A stretch of 64,000 nucleotides of DNA from Betaproteobacteria bacterium. GTDB taxonomy: Bacteria > Pseudomonadota > Gammaproteobacteria > Burkholderiales > Burkholderiaceae_A. The notes under the pieces are model-generated. The model had not been told where the DNA came from. It made no database searches and saw only the letters and a program-made list of their open reading frames with translations. The position numbers and the translations under genes are program-made. The stretch lies in the NCBI GenBank assembly GCA_028139135.1, contig JAOINB010000005.1:1-64000 (forward strand), written 5' to 3'. How positions within the stretch are numbered: position 1 is the first letter of the stretch; each line of letters starts with the position of its first letter. This document shows, piece by piece, positions 37,277-47,363 of the stretch.

Positions 37277-38328
37277 AACTTATCAATAAGTTCATTTTTT
37301 TTGTAATTCCGAGATGCTTTTATTCCTATATAATTATCCCAGTTTGATGCACATACTCCATCTAATGGTCTTTTTACCGCTAGTAAGTCCTCTGTTAAGA
37401 TGTCACCTTTTTTAATATTTTTTTTCGCAACAATTGATTTCCTCGCCGCAATTTTATTTTCTTCTTCACTTTTTGTAATGTGTTTTTCACTACTGCCGAG
37501 TATAATCTCCATTTCTCTTATTTTTTTTATCAGCAATTCTAGTTCATTTACCGACAGACTAGCTGAGTGATCAGGCCCATCGAATGTTTTATCTAAGGTA
37601 AAATGTTTTTCAATGATTGATGCCCCCATGGCAACAGCTGCCACTGATACATCGATCCCCAGTGTATGGTCCGAGTAACCCACTCGAATATTTAACATTT
37701 CTTTTATGGAAAGCATTGCACGAAGATTTACATCTTCTAATGGAGTTGGGTATTCTGAATTACAATGAAGAATCCAGATATTGCTCCTTGAGAGTTTATC
37801 ACTGAGTAAAATATCAAGGGCAGACTGAATTTCGGTTATTGAGGACATCCCTGTTGATAGAATAACTTCTTTATCTAAGGACGAGACTTTTTTTAGTAGT
37901 GGGATATTTGTAATTTCGCCAGATGGTATTTTTATTATACGGACACCCATCCTCACAAGTAAATCTAAACTAGGAATGTCGAAAGGACTTGATATAAATT
38001 CAATTTTCTTCTCTATAGCATAGTTTCGCAATATTAGCTGCTCATTTGCAGATAGCTCTAGCTTCTTTAACATTTGGCTCTGAGTTATATTATTTGTATT
38101 AAGTTTTTGATACGGAGCCATTCTTGCCTGGGGAATGATTAGCTCATCTGTTATATAGCTTTGAATCTTTACTGCATCGGCATTTGCATCAACTGCAGCA
38201 TCTATCATTTTTTTTGCGATATTTACATCCCCGTTATGATTTACGCCAGCCTCGGCGATTATAAATACCTTCGATTCATCAATTATGCTATTAGCAATAT
38301 TTTGTATCATTTGATAAGTTCCTATCAA
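37273..38328 (-). CDS. neuB: N-acetylneuraminate/legionaminate synthase with SAF domain
   Basis: IIAEAGVNHNGD, SSPFD, IPSGEITN, STGMSSITEI, GYSDHTLG, EKHFTLDK. Confidence 0.95.
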   Translation of the reverse strand: MIGTYQMIQNIANSIIDESKVFIIAEAGVNHNGDVNIAKKMIDAAVDANADAVKIQSYITDELIIPQARMAPYQKLNTNNITQSQMLKKLELSANEQLILRNYAIEKKIEFISSPFDIPSLDLLVRMGVRIIKIPSGEITNIPLLKKVSSLDKEVILSTGMSSITEIQSALDILLSDKLSRSNIWILHCNSEYPTPLEDVNLRAMLSIKEMLNIRVGYSDHTLGIDVSVAAVAMGASIIEKHFTLDKTFDGPDHSASLSVNELELLIKKIREMEIILGSSEKHITKSEEENKIAARKSIVAKKNIKKGDILTEDLLAVKRPLDGVCASNWDNYIGIKASRNYKKNELIDKL

Positions 38329-38902
38329 TTATAGATCCAGCACCGACTATTACATTATTGCCAATGGTTATTCCTTCATGGACAACGGTTCCACTCCCAA
38401 TAAACGTATTGTTTCCGATTTTTACACCGCCATTTATTTTTACACCTGTTGAAATATGACAGTGAGACCCAATGCAGGAATCATGCTCGACAAGAGACTG
38501 AGAATTGATAATTGTATTCTCGCCTATCTTAACATTTATATTGATTAAGGCCTGGTGCATAATATTTACACCTTTTGCTATTTCAGCGCTCGTTGAAACA
38601 TATGCCGTTGGTGAAATTAAAGAAACAATCTCAATATCTAGGCTCGACAATTCGTTATACTTTGTTTCTCTTATAGTTGATTTTCCAATTTTTCCAATAG
38701 TTATAAGAAAGTTTTTATAGATCTTTGATAATTTTTCGGTTTCCTGATCTTTGAAAACTGAGACATTATGAAGTTTTTCCAACTTAAAACTATTTTTCTC
38801 AATAATCCCAACTACATTATACAAGTTCAATAAACCAAGAACATCTAAGCATGCATTACAGTGCCCTCCTCCACCAACTAGAATTAGATCTTTTTTTCTC
38901 AT
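38291..38902 (-). CDS. neuD: NeuD/LegH-type sugar O/N-acetyltransferase (hexapeptide repeat)
   Basis: LVGGGGHCNACLDVL; hexapeptide repeats. Confidence 0.9.
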   Translation of the reverse strand: MRKKDLILVGGGGHCNACLDVLGLLNLYNVVGIIEKNSFKLEKLHNVSVFKDQETEKLSKIYKNFLITIGKIGKSTIRETKYNELSSLDIEIVSLISPTAYVSTSAEIAKGVNIMHQALININVKIGENTIINSQSLVEHDSCIGSHCHISTGVKINGGVKIGNNTFIGSGTVVHEGITIGNNVIVGAGSIIDRNLSNDTKYC

Positions 38903-40095
38903 AAAAATGCGCTGCTCGGTAAATTAACTATCTTCTTCTGAAGAAAAGAAGCGGTATTTAGTTCTGATTTTGGACAGGATTGAAACATCGGTAATAAATG
39001 TAAAGGCTTCCATGATGGTCTCAAAAATATTTTCTCTTTATGGCAGGTTTCTACAAGCCTTTTCTGAAAACAGTCTTCATTATTATTTAATATCACTGTG
39101 TTTAGCCAATAATTACTGATCGATTCTTTATTCTCACTTATTAATCTTAACCATGGAATACCATCAAGCTCTTTTTTATATTTCATATGTAAGTTTCTTT
39201 TATTTTCTAGAAGGTTTGAAAATAACTCTAGCTGAGCACATCCAAGAGCAGCATTGATATTCGGCATCCGATAATTATAGCCAATTTCATCGTGTGATAA
39301 CTCCCATGGATGTGGACTCTTTGCAGTTGTACTCATATGTCGAATTTGTTTTGCCAACATGTCATCACTTGTTAGAATTGCACCTCCTCCACCCGTAGTT
39401 ACAATTTTGTTTCCGTTAAAACTTAAGCAACCTATCTTTCCAAATGTTCCTGTGTGCTTTTTATTTAAAAAACTTCCTAGACTTTCTGCGGCGTCTTCTA
39501 CAATAGTTAGCTTATATTCAGATGCTATGGATAATAGTGTTTCCATGTCAACCGGTTGCCCATAAACATGAACTGGCATGATTGCCGCGATTCTATTGTT
39601 CGTATATTTATTTATAGAGTGGGCACGGTGTTTCTCTGCGGTGAATTTTAGATGATCTCGTAGTTTATCTAAATCTAGATTAAGGTCATTTTCGGAGATA
39701 TCACAAAAATGAGGGATTGCATTACAATAACGTATGGAATTCGCCGAACCAACGAACGTCAATGTAGGCAATAGTACTTCGTCTTTGGATCTAATGCCCA
39801 AACAAAGAAGAGAGAGATGTAAAGCGGAGGTACCATTTACAGTTGCAATTACATGTTTCGCCCTTGTAAGCTCAGACAGCATTTTTTCAAATTTACTAAC
39901 AAAAATCCCAACACTAGAAACAAAATTTGTAGAGACACATTCCTCTAAATATTTAGTTTCGTTGCCTGAAAAAAAAGGTTCATGTAAATTCAATTCATGA
40001 CGGTTACACACCTTTCTAAGTATCTTAATAAACTGGTTGATTCTATCATTAGATTCAGAATCAATTGAACCTAATAAGGATTTGTCTTTATTCAT
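38899..40095 (-). CDS. legC: LegC-type PLP aminotransferase (track start 40173 is probably too long)
   Basis: LHLSLLCLGIRSKDEVLLPTLTFVGSANSIRY, VEDAAESLGSF, LSFNGNKIVTTGGGG. Confidence 0.9.
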   Translation of the reverse strand: MNKDKSLLGSIDSESNDRINQFIKILRKVCNRHELNLHEPFFSGNETKYLEECVSTNFVSSVGIFVSKFEKMLSELTRAKHVIATVNGTSALHLSLLCLGIRSKDEVLLPTLTFVGSANSIRYCNAIPHFCDISENDLNLDLDKLRDHLKFTAEKHRAHSINKYTNNRIAAIMPVHVYGQPVDMETLLSIASEYKLTIVEDAAESLGSFLNKKHTGTFGKIGCLSFNGNKIVTTGGGGAILTSDDMLAKQIRHMSTTAKSPHPWELSHDEIGYNYRMPNINAALGCAQLELFSNLLENKRNLHMKYKKELDGIPWLRLISENKESISNYWLNTVILNNNEDCFQKRLVETCHKEKIFLRPSWKPLHLLPMFQSCPKSELNTASFLQKKIVNLPSSAFL

Positions 40096-41086
40096 TATAA
40101 AGATATGATTTATAGAATTTTTTATTTGAATCATTTGAAAACCAATTAATCGTTTCCTTGAGAGCCTTATCAAAACCCTCTATTGATGCAAATTCTGGTT
40201 TCCATCCAAAGGTTTCGATAGCTAATTTATTACAAGCTAGCAGTCTATCCACCTCAGAGTTTACGGGTCTAATTCTTTCCTTATCTATCATTATTTTGAT
40301 ATCAGGGTTGATTAATTGTATTATTCGCTCCGCTGTTTGCTGCATTGATATTTCAAATCCGCTACCGAGATTAAATGTGGAGCCGGCCCCTTTGTCTGAC
40401 TTTAGAATTTTTAGGAATCCTGCAGTGGTGTCACTTACATAACTAAAGTCCCGGGTTGGTTTCAAAGAACCTAATTTAATTGTGTCAAAGCCCTCTAAGC
40501 ATTGAGTAATTACCGTAGGGATAAATGCTCTAGCGGATTGCCTTGGTCCGAATGTATTAAATGGACGAACTATAACAACAGGTAATTCAAAAGATGAGTA
40601 AAACGAAAATGCTAATTGATCAGCTCCTATTTTGGATGCTGAATAGGGTGATTGTCCACTAAGGGGGTGTTTTTCGTCTATAGGAACATATTGAGCGGTT
40701 CCGTAAACTTCGCTCGTTGAGGTATGGAGAAAACGTTCGATACCAAACAGTTTACATGATTGCAGCAAATTGTGAGTACCAATAATATTTGTCTCTATGT
40801 ATGATAATGAAGATTTATACGAATATGGAATAGCAATAAGGGCAGCCAGATGTATCACATGAGAGCAATCTTTTACAAGGTTATTAACAAAAAACGAATC
40901 TCTGATATCACCAGGGACAATTTCTAATTCATTGATTATTTGGGAAGGTAGGTTCTCAAGCCAACCCCAGGAGTTAAAAGAATTATACTGAGTTAGTGCT
41001 TTAACTGTGAAATCATTAAGAACTAATCTCTCAACCATATGAGAGCCAATAAAACCGTCAGCACCTGTTACCAAAATCTTCTTCAA
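40088..41086 (-). CDS. legB: LegB-type NAD-dependent nucleotide-sugar 4,6-dehydratase
   Basis: VTGADGFIGSHMVERL, HTSTSEVYGTA, YSASKIGADQLAFSFYSSFELPVVIVRPFNTFGPRQSARAFIPT. Confidence 0.92.
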   Translation of the reverse strand: MKKILVTGADGFIGSHMVERLVLNDFTVKALTQYNSFNSWGWLENLPSQIINELEIVPGDIRDSFFVNNLVKDCSHVIHLAALIAIPYSYKSSLSYIETNIIGTHNLLQSCKLFGIERFLHTSTSEVYGTAQYVPIDEKHPLSGQSPYSASKIGADQLAFSFYSSFELPVVIVRPFNTFGPRQSARAFIPTVITQCLEGFDTIKLGSLKPTRDFSYVSDTTAGFLKILKSDKGAGSTFNLGSGFEISMQQTAERIIQLINPDIKIMIDKERIRPVNSEVDRLLACNKLAIETFGWKPEFASIEGFDKALKETINWFSNDSNKKFYKSYLYNE

Positions 41087-41820
41087 TTTAAGTCCTTTAA
41101 ACGTTTATTATTTTGATTTGCAATTACAGCTTCTGCCAATAAAAAATCGTTTAAGTCATCTATATCCGTTGCAATGTCGGAAGATACTTCTACCCCAACA
41201 ATTTTTCCATCCCAAAAATTCTTACGTTGTATAATTTCTTCTTGCTTAGCAATATATGCGATTGGAGTGATGCAAAAAATTTCAGGGGCATCTTGTCTTC
41301 GAGTAATTTTACTAGGCGAAAGAAGATTAATGGAGTTATCTTGTTTATCTCTTTTGACTAGGTTAAAAAATGGGTTGTATTTTGTTTTAGTCACCGATAC
41401 TACAAAAAGATTTTTCTGGTTAAATATCTCAAAACATTGGGAAACCGAATTTTTCGTTCTTAAGGGAGCCGTACAAGGCAAGCTTATGAAATTATCAAAA
41501 TGCCCAACATTGTCAATTACCCACGAAATTGCATGTTTCCATGCATCAAATTCATTAGCATTATCTGAAGCTAATTCTTCAGGTCTTGGTATTACTGCCA
41601 CATTATTTCTTTTTGCTATATTCATCGCCTCTGAACTATCTGTAGATACAAAGATTTTATCGATGAAAGGCAATGTTTTTGCAAGATGAATTGGATAGCT
41701 CAGTAATGGCTTCCCGGCCAACAACTTCACATTTTTATCAGGTAATCCCTTCGAACCAGCGCGTGCGAATATAAAACAATAGGTTTTTGTAGTTCTCATA
41801 GCTCGGTCTAGGTATCCCAC
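41083..41820 (-). CDS. neuA: CMP-nonulosonate (acylneuraminate/legionaminate) cytidylyltransferase
   Basis: FIFARAGSKGLPDKNVKLLAGKPLLSYPI; STDSSEAMNIA. Confidence 0.93.
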   Translation of the reverse strand: MGYLDRAMRTTKTYCFIFARAGSKGLPDKNVKLLAGKPLLSYPIHLAKTLPFIDKIFVSTDSSEAMNIAKRNNVAVIPRPEELASDNANEFDAWKHAISWVIDNVGHFDNFISLPCTAPLRTKNSVSQCFEIFNQKNLFVVSVTKTKYNPFFNLVKRDKQDNSINLLSPSKITRRQDAPEIFCITPIAYIAKQEEIIQRKNFWDGKIVGVEVSSDIATDIDDLNDFLLAEAVIANQNNKRLKDLN

Positions 41821-42866
41821 TCGTCATTAGCTTTTATAAGAGTTTCAGGGATTCCAACATCTACCCAGTATTCATGAATTGGAAAATAATTAATTTTGTA
41901 TTTTTTTTTGACAAGTTCATTAATCAGCGTTGGCATATCACAATAAACACCTTTGTTGAGAAAGTTTCTGAATGCAGGGTTAAAAACATAAATACCTGCA
42001 TTTACATAACACGAGTGATCAGGCTTTTCTAATATCTTGGTGATATTATCTTTATCTGCCTGAATAACTCCATATGGAATATTGATAGAATGCTCTCTTG
42101 CACATACTGTTCCAAAGGTCTTCGATGCTTCAAAATAGTGCAATAACTCGTCAAAGTCTACCATAGACAAAACATCCCCATTCAGCACGATAACCGGAAG
42201 GTTGGAATCAAAGTCTAGAAGTGACAAAGAACCTGCTGTTCCGAGAAATTGTTCTTCTTCAATATATTGAATATCTATTCCTTTATTTTTGCCATTTCCT
42301 AAATAAGATTTAATTTTCTCTTTAAGGTAATTGACAGTAACATAATATTTTGAAAAACCATATGATCGTAGTCTATCAATAATATGTTCTATTATAGGTT
42401 TATTATTCACTAGAAGCATTGGCTTCGGACATTCGTTTGTGATTTTTCCTAACCTTCTGCCCATGCCTCCTGCCATGATTACAACGCAATTTTCTTTTGT
42501 AGTAGCATCTGCTTTGATATCATCAGAAAAAATAATTGAAACTAAATTCTTCTTAGTATCTAAAACAGGTAGTTGTTTAATAGAATGCTTGATAAATACT
42601 TCGCGAGCTTTTTGTTCTGAATAATCTTCTTCCTTTACAAATAAATAATCTTTATTCATTACATTTTCAACAGGATAGTCAACAGTTATACCATCTAATA
42701 AAGCTCTCCGGATATCGCCATCGGTAATAGTGCCCAGTACAACATTCTCCGAATTTAAGACAATTACAATTTTACCTTTTTGCGCATTTAAGGTTTTTAT
42801 AGCATCCTTTACAATTGAACCGGATGAAACACAATATTTCTTGCTTCCTGTTTTATCCACAACCAT
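41808..42866 (-). CDS. ptmE: PtmE-like nucleotidyltransferase with N-terminal CBS domains
   Basis: VLGTITDGDIRRALLDG (CBS); VVIMAGGMGRRLGKITNECPKPMLLVNNKPIIEHII. Confidence 0.85.
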   Translation of the reverse strand: MVVDKTGSKKYCVSSGSIVKDAIKTLNAQKGKIVIVLNSENVVLGTITDGDIRRALLDGITVDYPVENVMNKDYLFVKEEDYSEQKAREVFIKHSIKQLPVLDTKKNLVSIIFSDDIKADATTKENCVVIMAGGMGRRLGKITNECPKPMLLVNNKPIIEHIIDRLRSYGFSKYYVTVNYLKEKIKSYLGNGKNKGIDIQYIEEEQFLGTAGSLSLLDFDSNLPVIVLNGDVLSMVDFDELLHYFEASKTFGTVCAREHSINIPYGVIQADKDNITKILEKPDHSCYVNAGIYVFNPAFRNFLNKGVYCDMPTLINELVKKKYKINYFPIHEYWVDVGIPETLIKANDEWDT

Positions 42867-42877
42867 CCGTTACAAAC

Positions 42878-44080
42878 TTATTTTATTGACGCAAATAGAA
42901 AAGAGCGCCGCTGACAAAATATAGCCATAAAAAACATAAACATCATTGTGGTATTCGAGCGCCATAAATAACTTTCGAAAAATGAGATCACTATAAAGCC
43001 TATTAATATAGATCGAGCACGGTGATCTCCGTATTGGAAAGACTTTACTAGTAGATTTAACATTATTATTGCACCAAATAACCCCAGAGTCGCAAGGACC
43101 ATAAAATATTGATTATGAGGATTATTTGTATATGGAAGATTTGCGTAAGACGAAATTACATAATTTGGATATTCCTGCATAAAATCTCCGGTACCTACCC
43201 CAAAAAATGGGTTTGCTAAAAACATTTCGTACGCGTGAAGAGAAAACACGTATCTTAACCCTAGGGACGAATATACATCTTTGTCGAATGTGAGAATATC
43301 GTTAATTCCTGCAACAATTCTAACTTGCACATCAGGTATCTGATAAGCTAAAAAGCAGGCAATCGGAACAATTAACAGAATTTTAATGAATCCACGTCCT
43401 AGCGATTTACTTGACTCAATCATTAAACAGATAAATAAAATCAGAAATAATAGAAACCCAGCTCTTCCCGTAGAAATTAATAGATTAGATAGCAAAGCTA
43501 AGAATATAATAATTCTTGTGACAAAAACTTTAAGTTTAAATATGTCTGTCGGTATTAATAATTGTCGCAATACAAGGTATACACCTATGGCCAAGATCGG
43601 AGAATACATAACATGAGATAGAAAAGGAGCTGTTTCCATTCCATTGCGCTTTCCACTGAGAATGCCTTCGGGAAGTATTTCTGGAAATAAAAAATATAAA
43701 TAATTGTAGTGGGCTAATACGCTACATAAAAATAATCCAGTGACAAAACTATTTATGTAAGATTCTTGATGTTCGTATTTGGCAGCAACCCAGAAAATCC
43801 CGAAAAATAAATACGGTATTAATCTTCCTAGGGAATCTAGTCCTGCTTCGACATCCGAGGTCCATGCCATCCCTATTAGATGAGCGATAAAAAACAAAAC
43901 AAAGGCAATCACAAAGGGGGAAAAGATCTGTGATTTTAGTCTAGGGAGAAAATCTTTTTGAAAAATCTCTGAGATAAAGAGGAGTAAACAGAAGGGGTAG
44001 ACAAAGGTCATGGTAAAGGGCAAAAAAAAGGCAACTGATCGTAAACTAAATTGCTGAATTGCTTCTGCCGGTCTAGCCAT
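42878..44080 (-). CDS. O-antigen ligase/polymerase-like membrane protein
   Basis: Multi-TM; NPFFGVGTGDFMQEYPNY...NNPHNQYFMVLATLGLFG. Confidence 0.85.
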   Translation of the reverse strand: MARPAEAIQQFSLRSVAFFLPFTMTFVYPFCLLLFISEIFQKDFLPRLKSQIFSPFVIAFVLFFIAHLIGMAWTSDVEAGLDSLGRLIPYLFFGIFWVAAKYEHQESYINSFVTGLFLCSVLAHYNYLYFLFPEILPEGILSGKRNGMETAPFLSHVMYSPILAIGVYLVLRQLLIPTDIFKLKVFVTRIIIFLALLSNLLISTGRAGFLLFLILFICLMIESSKSLGRGFIKILLIVPIACFLAYQIPDVQVRIVAGINDILTFDKDVYSSLGLRYVFSLHAYEMFLANPFFGVGTGDFMQEYPNYVISSYANLPYTNNPHNQYFMVLATLGLFGAIIMLNLLVKSFQYGDHRARSILIGFIVISFFESYLWRSNTTMMFMFFMAIFCQRRSFLFASIK

Positions 44081-44138
44081 ACTCTACCGATTTTAAAATG
44101 TTTCTGATAATAAAAAATAACATTTGGGGCCAGTACGC

Positions 44139-45317
44139 TTAAATATTCTCGAAAATAGTTGTTATTCCCTGTCCGCCACCAATACACATTGTAGCAAGAG
44201 CATATTTTCCCTTAATCCTTTTTAATTCATATAACGCTTTGGTAATTAAAACGGCACCTGTTGCTCCTACGGGGTGCCCTAAAGCTATAGCTCCTCCATT
44301 TACATTAGTTCTGGAGGAATCCAGTTCCAGTCCTTTTTGAACAGCTAAAGCTTGCGCAGCGAATGCTTCGTTCGATTCGATAACATCAATATCCTTTAAT
44401 TTTAGCCCCGCTTTTTTTAGAGCCACCTCAGTAGCCGGAATAGGACCTTCTCCCATAACATCATTTGGAACACCAGATATGGCGTAACTAACTAGGCGTG
44501 CCAAAGGTTGTACATTCTCTTTCTTTGTTGCTTCTTCACTACCCATCACAATGAAGGATGCACCATCATTAATTCCACTAGCATTTCCTGCGGTAACGGT
44601 CCCATTTTCCCGTAAAAAAGCTGCTTTCATTGTTGCAAGTTTCTCAGCAGTTGTTGCGCGAGGATGTTCATCTGTCTTGAAAATAACGTTTTCTCGTTTC
44701 TTTTTGATACTTATTGGAACAATTTGATCATTAAATCTTCCTGAGTCAATTGCATTTTTTGCCCGAGTCTGAGATGTAAGTGCAAATTCATCTTGCATCT
44801 CCCTGCTTATGTGCCACTTTTTTGCTAAGTTTTCAGCGGTAACACCCATATGGCCAACTCCGAAGGGATCCGTAAGCACAGCGACCATCATATCTATCAT
44901 ACTTGTATTACCCATTCGCCTTCCAGAACGCAAATCAGAACTCAAAAACCCTCCTTTTGACATGACTTCTACCCCACCACCAATTCCAAAGGGAGTATCG
45001 CCGAGCCTGATACTCTGTGCTATCGATATAACAGCTTGCATCGCTGAACCACATAATCGATTTACGGTTAATGCAGAAGAATTATGGGAAAGGCCCGCGT
45101 TAATCGAAACAACTCGAGCCACATACGGAGATCTACTTTCAGTAGGAATACAATTTCCCACAACAGAGGAGCTAATAAGTTCAGGGTTCACTGCACTTCT
45201 ATTTATTGCCTCTCTCATTACAGTTGCCCCTAAGTCTATTGGTTCTAGCATCGAAAGGCTTCCGTCAAAGGAGCCAATTGCAGACCTAACTGCACTCAAT
45301 ACAAATACATCATTCAT
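44139..45317 (-). CDS. phaA: Acetyl-CoA acetyltransferase (thiolase)
   Basis: NRLCGSAMQAV, ESNEAFAAQALAV, NVNGGAIALGHPVGATGAV, MCIGGGQG. Confidence 0.9.
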   Translation of the reverse strand: MNDVFVLSAVRSAIGSFDGSLSMLEPIDLGATVMREAINRSAVNPELISSSVVGNCIPTESRSPYVARVVSINAGLSHNSSALTVNRLCGSAMQAVISIAQSIRLGDTPFGIGGGVEVMSKGGFLSSDLRSGRRMGNTSMIDMMVAVLTDPFGVGHMGVTAENLAKKWHISREMQDEFALTSQTRAKNAIDSGRFNDQIVPISIKKKRENVIFKTDEHPRATTAEKLATMKAAFLRENGTVTAGNASGINDGASFIVMGSEEATKKENVQPLARLVSYAISGVPNDVMGEGPIPATEVALKKAGLKLKDIDVIESNEAFAAQALAVQKGLELDSSRTNVNGGAIALGHPVGATGAVLITKALYELKRIKGKYALATMCIGGGQGITTIFENI

Positions 45318-45334
45318 ACAAATCCCTCTTAAAG

Positions 45335-46780
45335 CTAGTTACTAACAATTTTTGCAATGAGGTCATGTTCATTATTGCCTATAATTTCTACAAGAGCGAA
45401 ATTCCCGATCTCTACACGAGAGAGTTTTTCCTGATCAGGGTAGACATGAACAATACCGTCAATTTCCGGTGAATCCGCAGGCCCTCTTCCGATTAACACT
45501 TCTTTCTCGCTATCTATATCTTCGATGATAACCTCTACTCGTTTTCCATTCCATCTTTTTAACTGATTTTTTGAAATTTTAGCTTGATGCAGTAGTAGTC
45601 TAGATTGCCTATTAAGACTTACCTCTTCTGGAACATGATCTTGATATTTATTGGCTTTTGCACCGGCAACTGGGGAATAAGTGAAACAGCCAACCCTGTC
45701 TAACTTCGCCTCAGTTAAAAACCGCAACAGATAATCAAAGTGAGCCTCAGTTTCCCCAGGAAATCCCACAATAAATGTACTACGAATAGTGAGATCTGGA
45801 CAAATTTTCCTCCAGTTTGAAAGCCTAGTCAGGATATCCTCCATTTTTCCAGGACGTTTCATTTTTTTTAAGATGTCAGGATGTGCGTGCTGAAAAGGCA
45901 TATCGATGTATGGAACAATCCCCTGTCTTGATGGGATAATGTCGTTGATATCACCTTTTTTTTCCATTAACGGAATTAGTGAATCAATATTTTTATAAGG
46001 ATAAATGTAATGCAACCTTATCCAAACCTTAAGCTTTTGCAACTCTTTCAAAAGTCCTAAAAGGTTGGCTTTAACAGGTACCCCATTTACAAATTCTGTT
46101 TGATACTTGTTGTCTGCACCATATGCACCTGTATCCTGAGAAATAATGATAATTTCCTTTACACCTTTAGATACTAGGTTTTTTGCTTCTTCGATGATTG
46201 CACTAACTTTACGAGAGAACAGTTTTCCACGCATTGAAGGAATAATACAAAAAGTGCATGATTGATTACATCCTTCAGAGATTTTTAAGTAGGCATAATG
46301 GGAGGGAGTAAGAAGATGATTTCTTGAAATTGTGGCGAAAGACTCTGTACTTGTTTCTTGTTCAAGCGGTAACTTCCGTTTATTTTTAACCTCACAATCA
46401 AAGTGATCCTTCACATTTAGTTGATCTTTGATCAACTTTGCCGTGTGCATCGGATTATTCGGCCCTGTAACTCCCAAAACACCCAGGTCCTCTGGGGTAA
46501 TTAAGGATGTCCCGTCCGAATTTTTTTTTGCACCTAAACAACCAGTAACAATAACCCTCCCATTTTTTTTTTTTGCTTCTTTAATGGAATCTAAGCTTTC
46601 TTTAACTGCTGCGTCAATAAAACCACATGTATTGACCACAACCAAATCGGCTTCTCGGAAGGAAGGAGTAATTTTAATATCGTCGGAAACAAGTAGATTG
46701 GCTATCTGCTCTGTATCAACTAGCGCTTTCGGGCAACCCAAAGAAATAAATCCAACAGATTGAATATTTTTCTTTTCCAT
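45335..46780 (-). CDS. rimO: Ribosomal protein uS12 methylthiotransferase
   Basis: VGFISLGCPKALVDTE, SEGCNQSCTFCIIPSMRGK, TRAM-like C-terminus. Confidence 0.96.
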   Translation of the reverse strand: MEKKNIQSVGFISLGCPKALVDTEQIANLLVSDDIKITPSFREADLVVVNTCGFIDAAVKESLDSIKEAKKKNGRVIVTGCLGAKKNSDGTSLITPEDLGVLGVTGPNNPMHTAKLIKDQLNVKDHFDCEVKNKRKLPLEQETSTESFATISRNHLLTPSHYAYLKISEGCNQSCTFCIIPSMRGKLFSRKVSAIIEEAKNLVSKGVKEIIIISQDTGAYGADNKYQTEFVNGVPVKANLLGLLKELQKLKVWIRLHYIYPYKNIDSLIPLMEKKGDINDIIPSRQGIVPYIDMPFQHAHPDILKKMKRPGKMEDILTRLSNWRKICPDLTIRSTFIVGFPGETEAHFDYLLRFLTEAKLDRVGCFTYSPVAGAKANKYQDHVPEEVSLNRQSRLLLHQAKISKNQLKRWNGKRVEVIIEDIDSEKEVLIGRGPADSPEIDGIVHVYPDQEKLSRVEIGNFALVEIIGNNEHDLIAKIVSN

Positions 46781-46803
46781 ACGAAATAATTACCTCGATT
46801 TCC

Positions 46804-47355
46804 CTAATCACCGTCTTTTTTTTGTTGTTTACTTTCACCCATATTCCTGAAGAATATATCTGAATTTGCTTGCATTTGTTTTTCTATATTTGAAAAATAT
46901 TCTCGAGATTTCTCCATGTAGTCTCCAAAAAAGTTTTGGACAGACTGTGGATTAGAAGAAAAAAATTCTGAAACTCTTTCATTTGGAGTAAAGCCATTAT
47001 CTAAAAACGTCTTAGAGTTATCTTTAAACTTTTCTTGTGCTTCTGCAAAGATTTGAACATTTTTTTCTAGGAATGAACCCATAAAGCTTTGCATCGCATT
47101 ACCATAAAGTCGAATTATCTGGGCTAACACAGATTCAGTGAACATGGGAATACCACCGGACTCCTCCTCCAAAATTATTTGAAGAAGTATCGTTCGTGTA
47201 ATATCATCATTTGTTTTTGCATCAACGACAGTAAAATTTTCGCACTGGAGTACCAAAGTTTTTATATCTGCTAGTGTAACGTAAGAGCTTGTATGAGTAT
47301 CATAAAGTCGTCTGTTCGGATATTTTTTTATAAGTCTTTGTGTTTTTTTATTCAT
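46804..47355 (-). CDS. phaR: Polyhydroxyalkanoate synthesis repressor
   Basis: RLIKKYPNRRLYDTHTSSYVTLADIK. Confidence 0.95.
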   Translation of the reverse strand: MNKKTQRLIKKYPNRRLYDTHTSSYVTLADIKTLVLQCENFTVVDAKTNDDITRTILLQIILEEESGGIPMFTESVLAQIIRLYGNAMQSFMGSFLEKNVQIFAEAQEKFKDNSKTFLDNGFTPNERVSEFFSSNPQSVQNFFGDYMEKSREYFSNIEKQMQANSDIFFRNMGESKQQKKDGD

Positions 47356-47363
47356 TATATTTT

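Noticed and set aside
41174-41689. 171-aa plus-strand ORF
   Set aside because: Antisense to the cytidylyltransferase gene; no independent support.
44809-45345. 178-aa plus-strand ORF antisense to the thiolase gene
   Set aside because: Fully antisense to a clearly coding conserved gene; no recognisable motif, typical shadow ORF.
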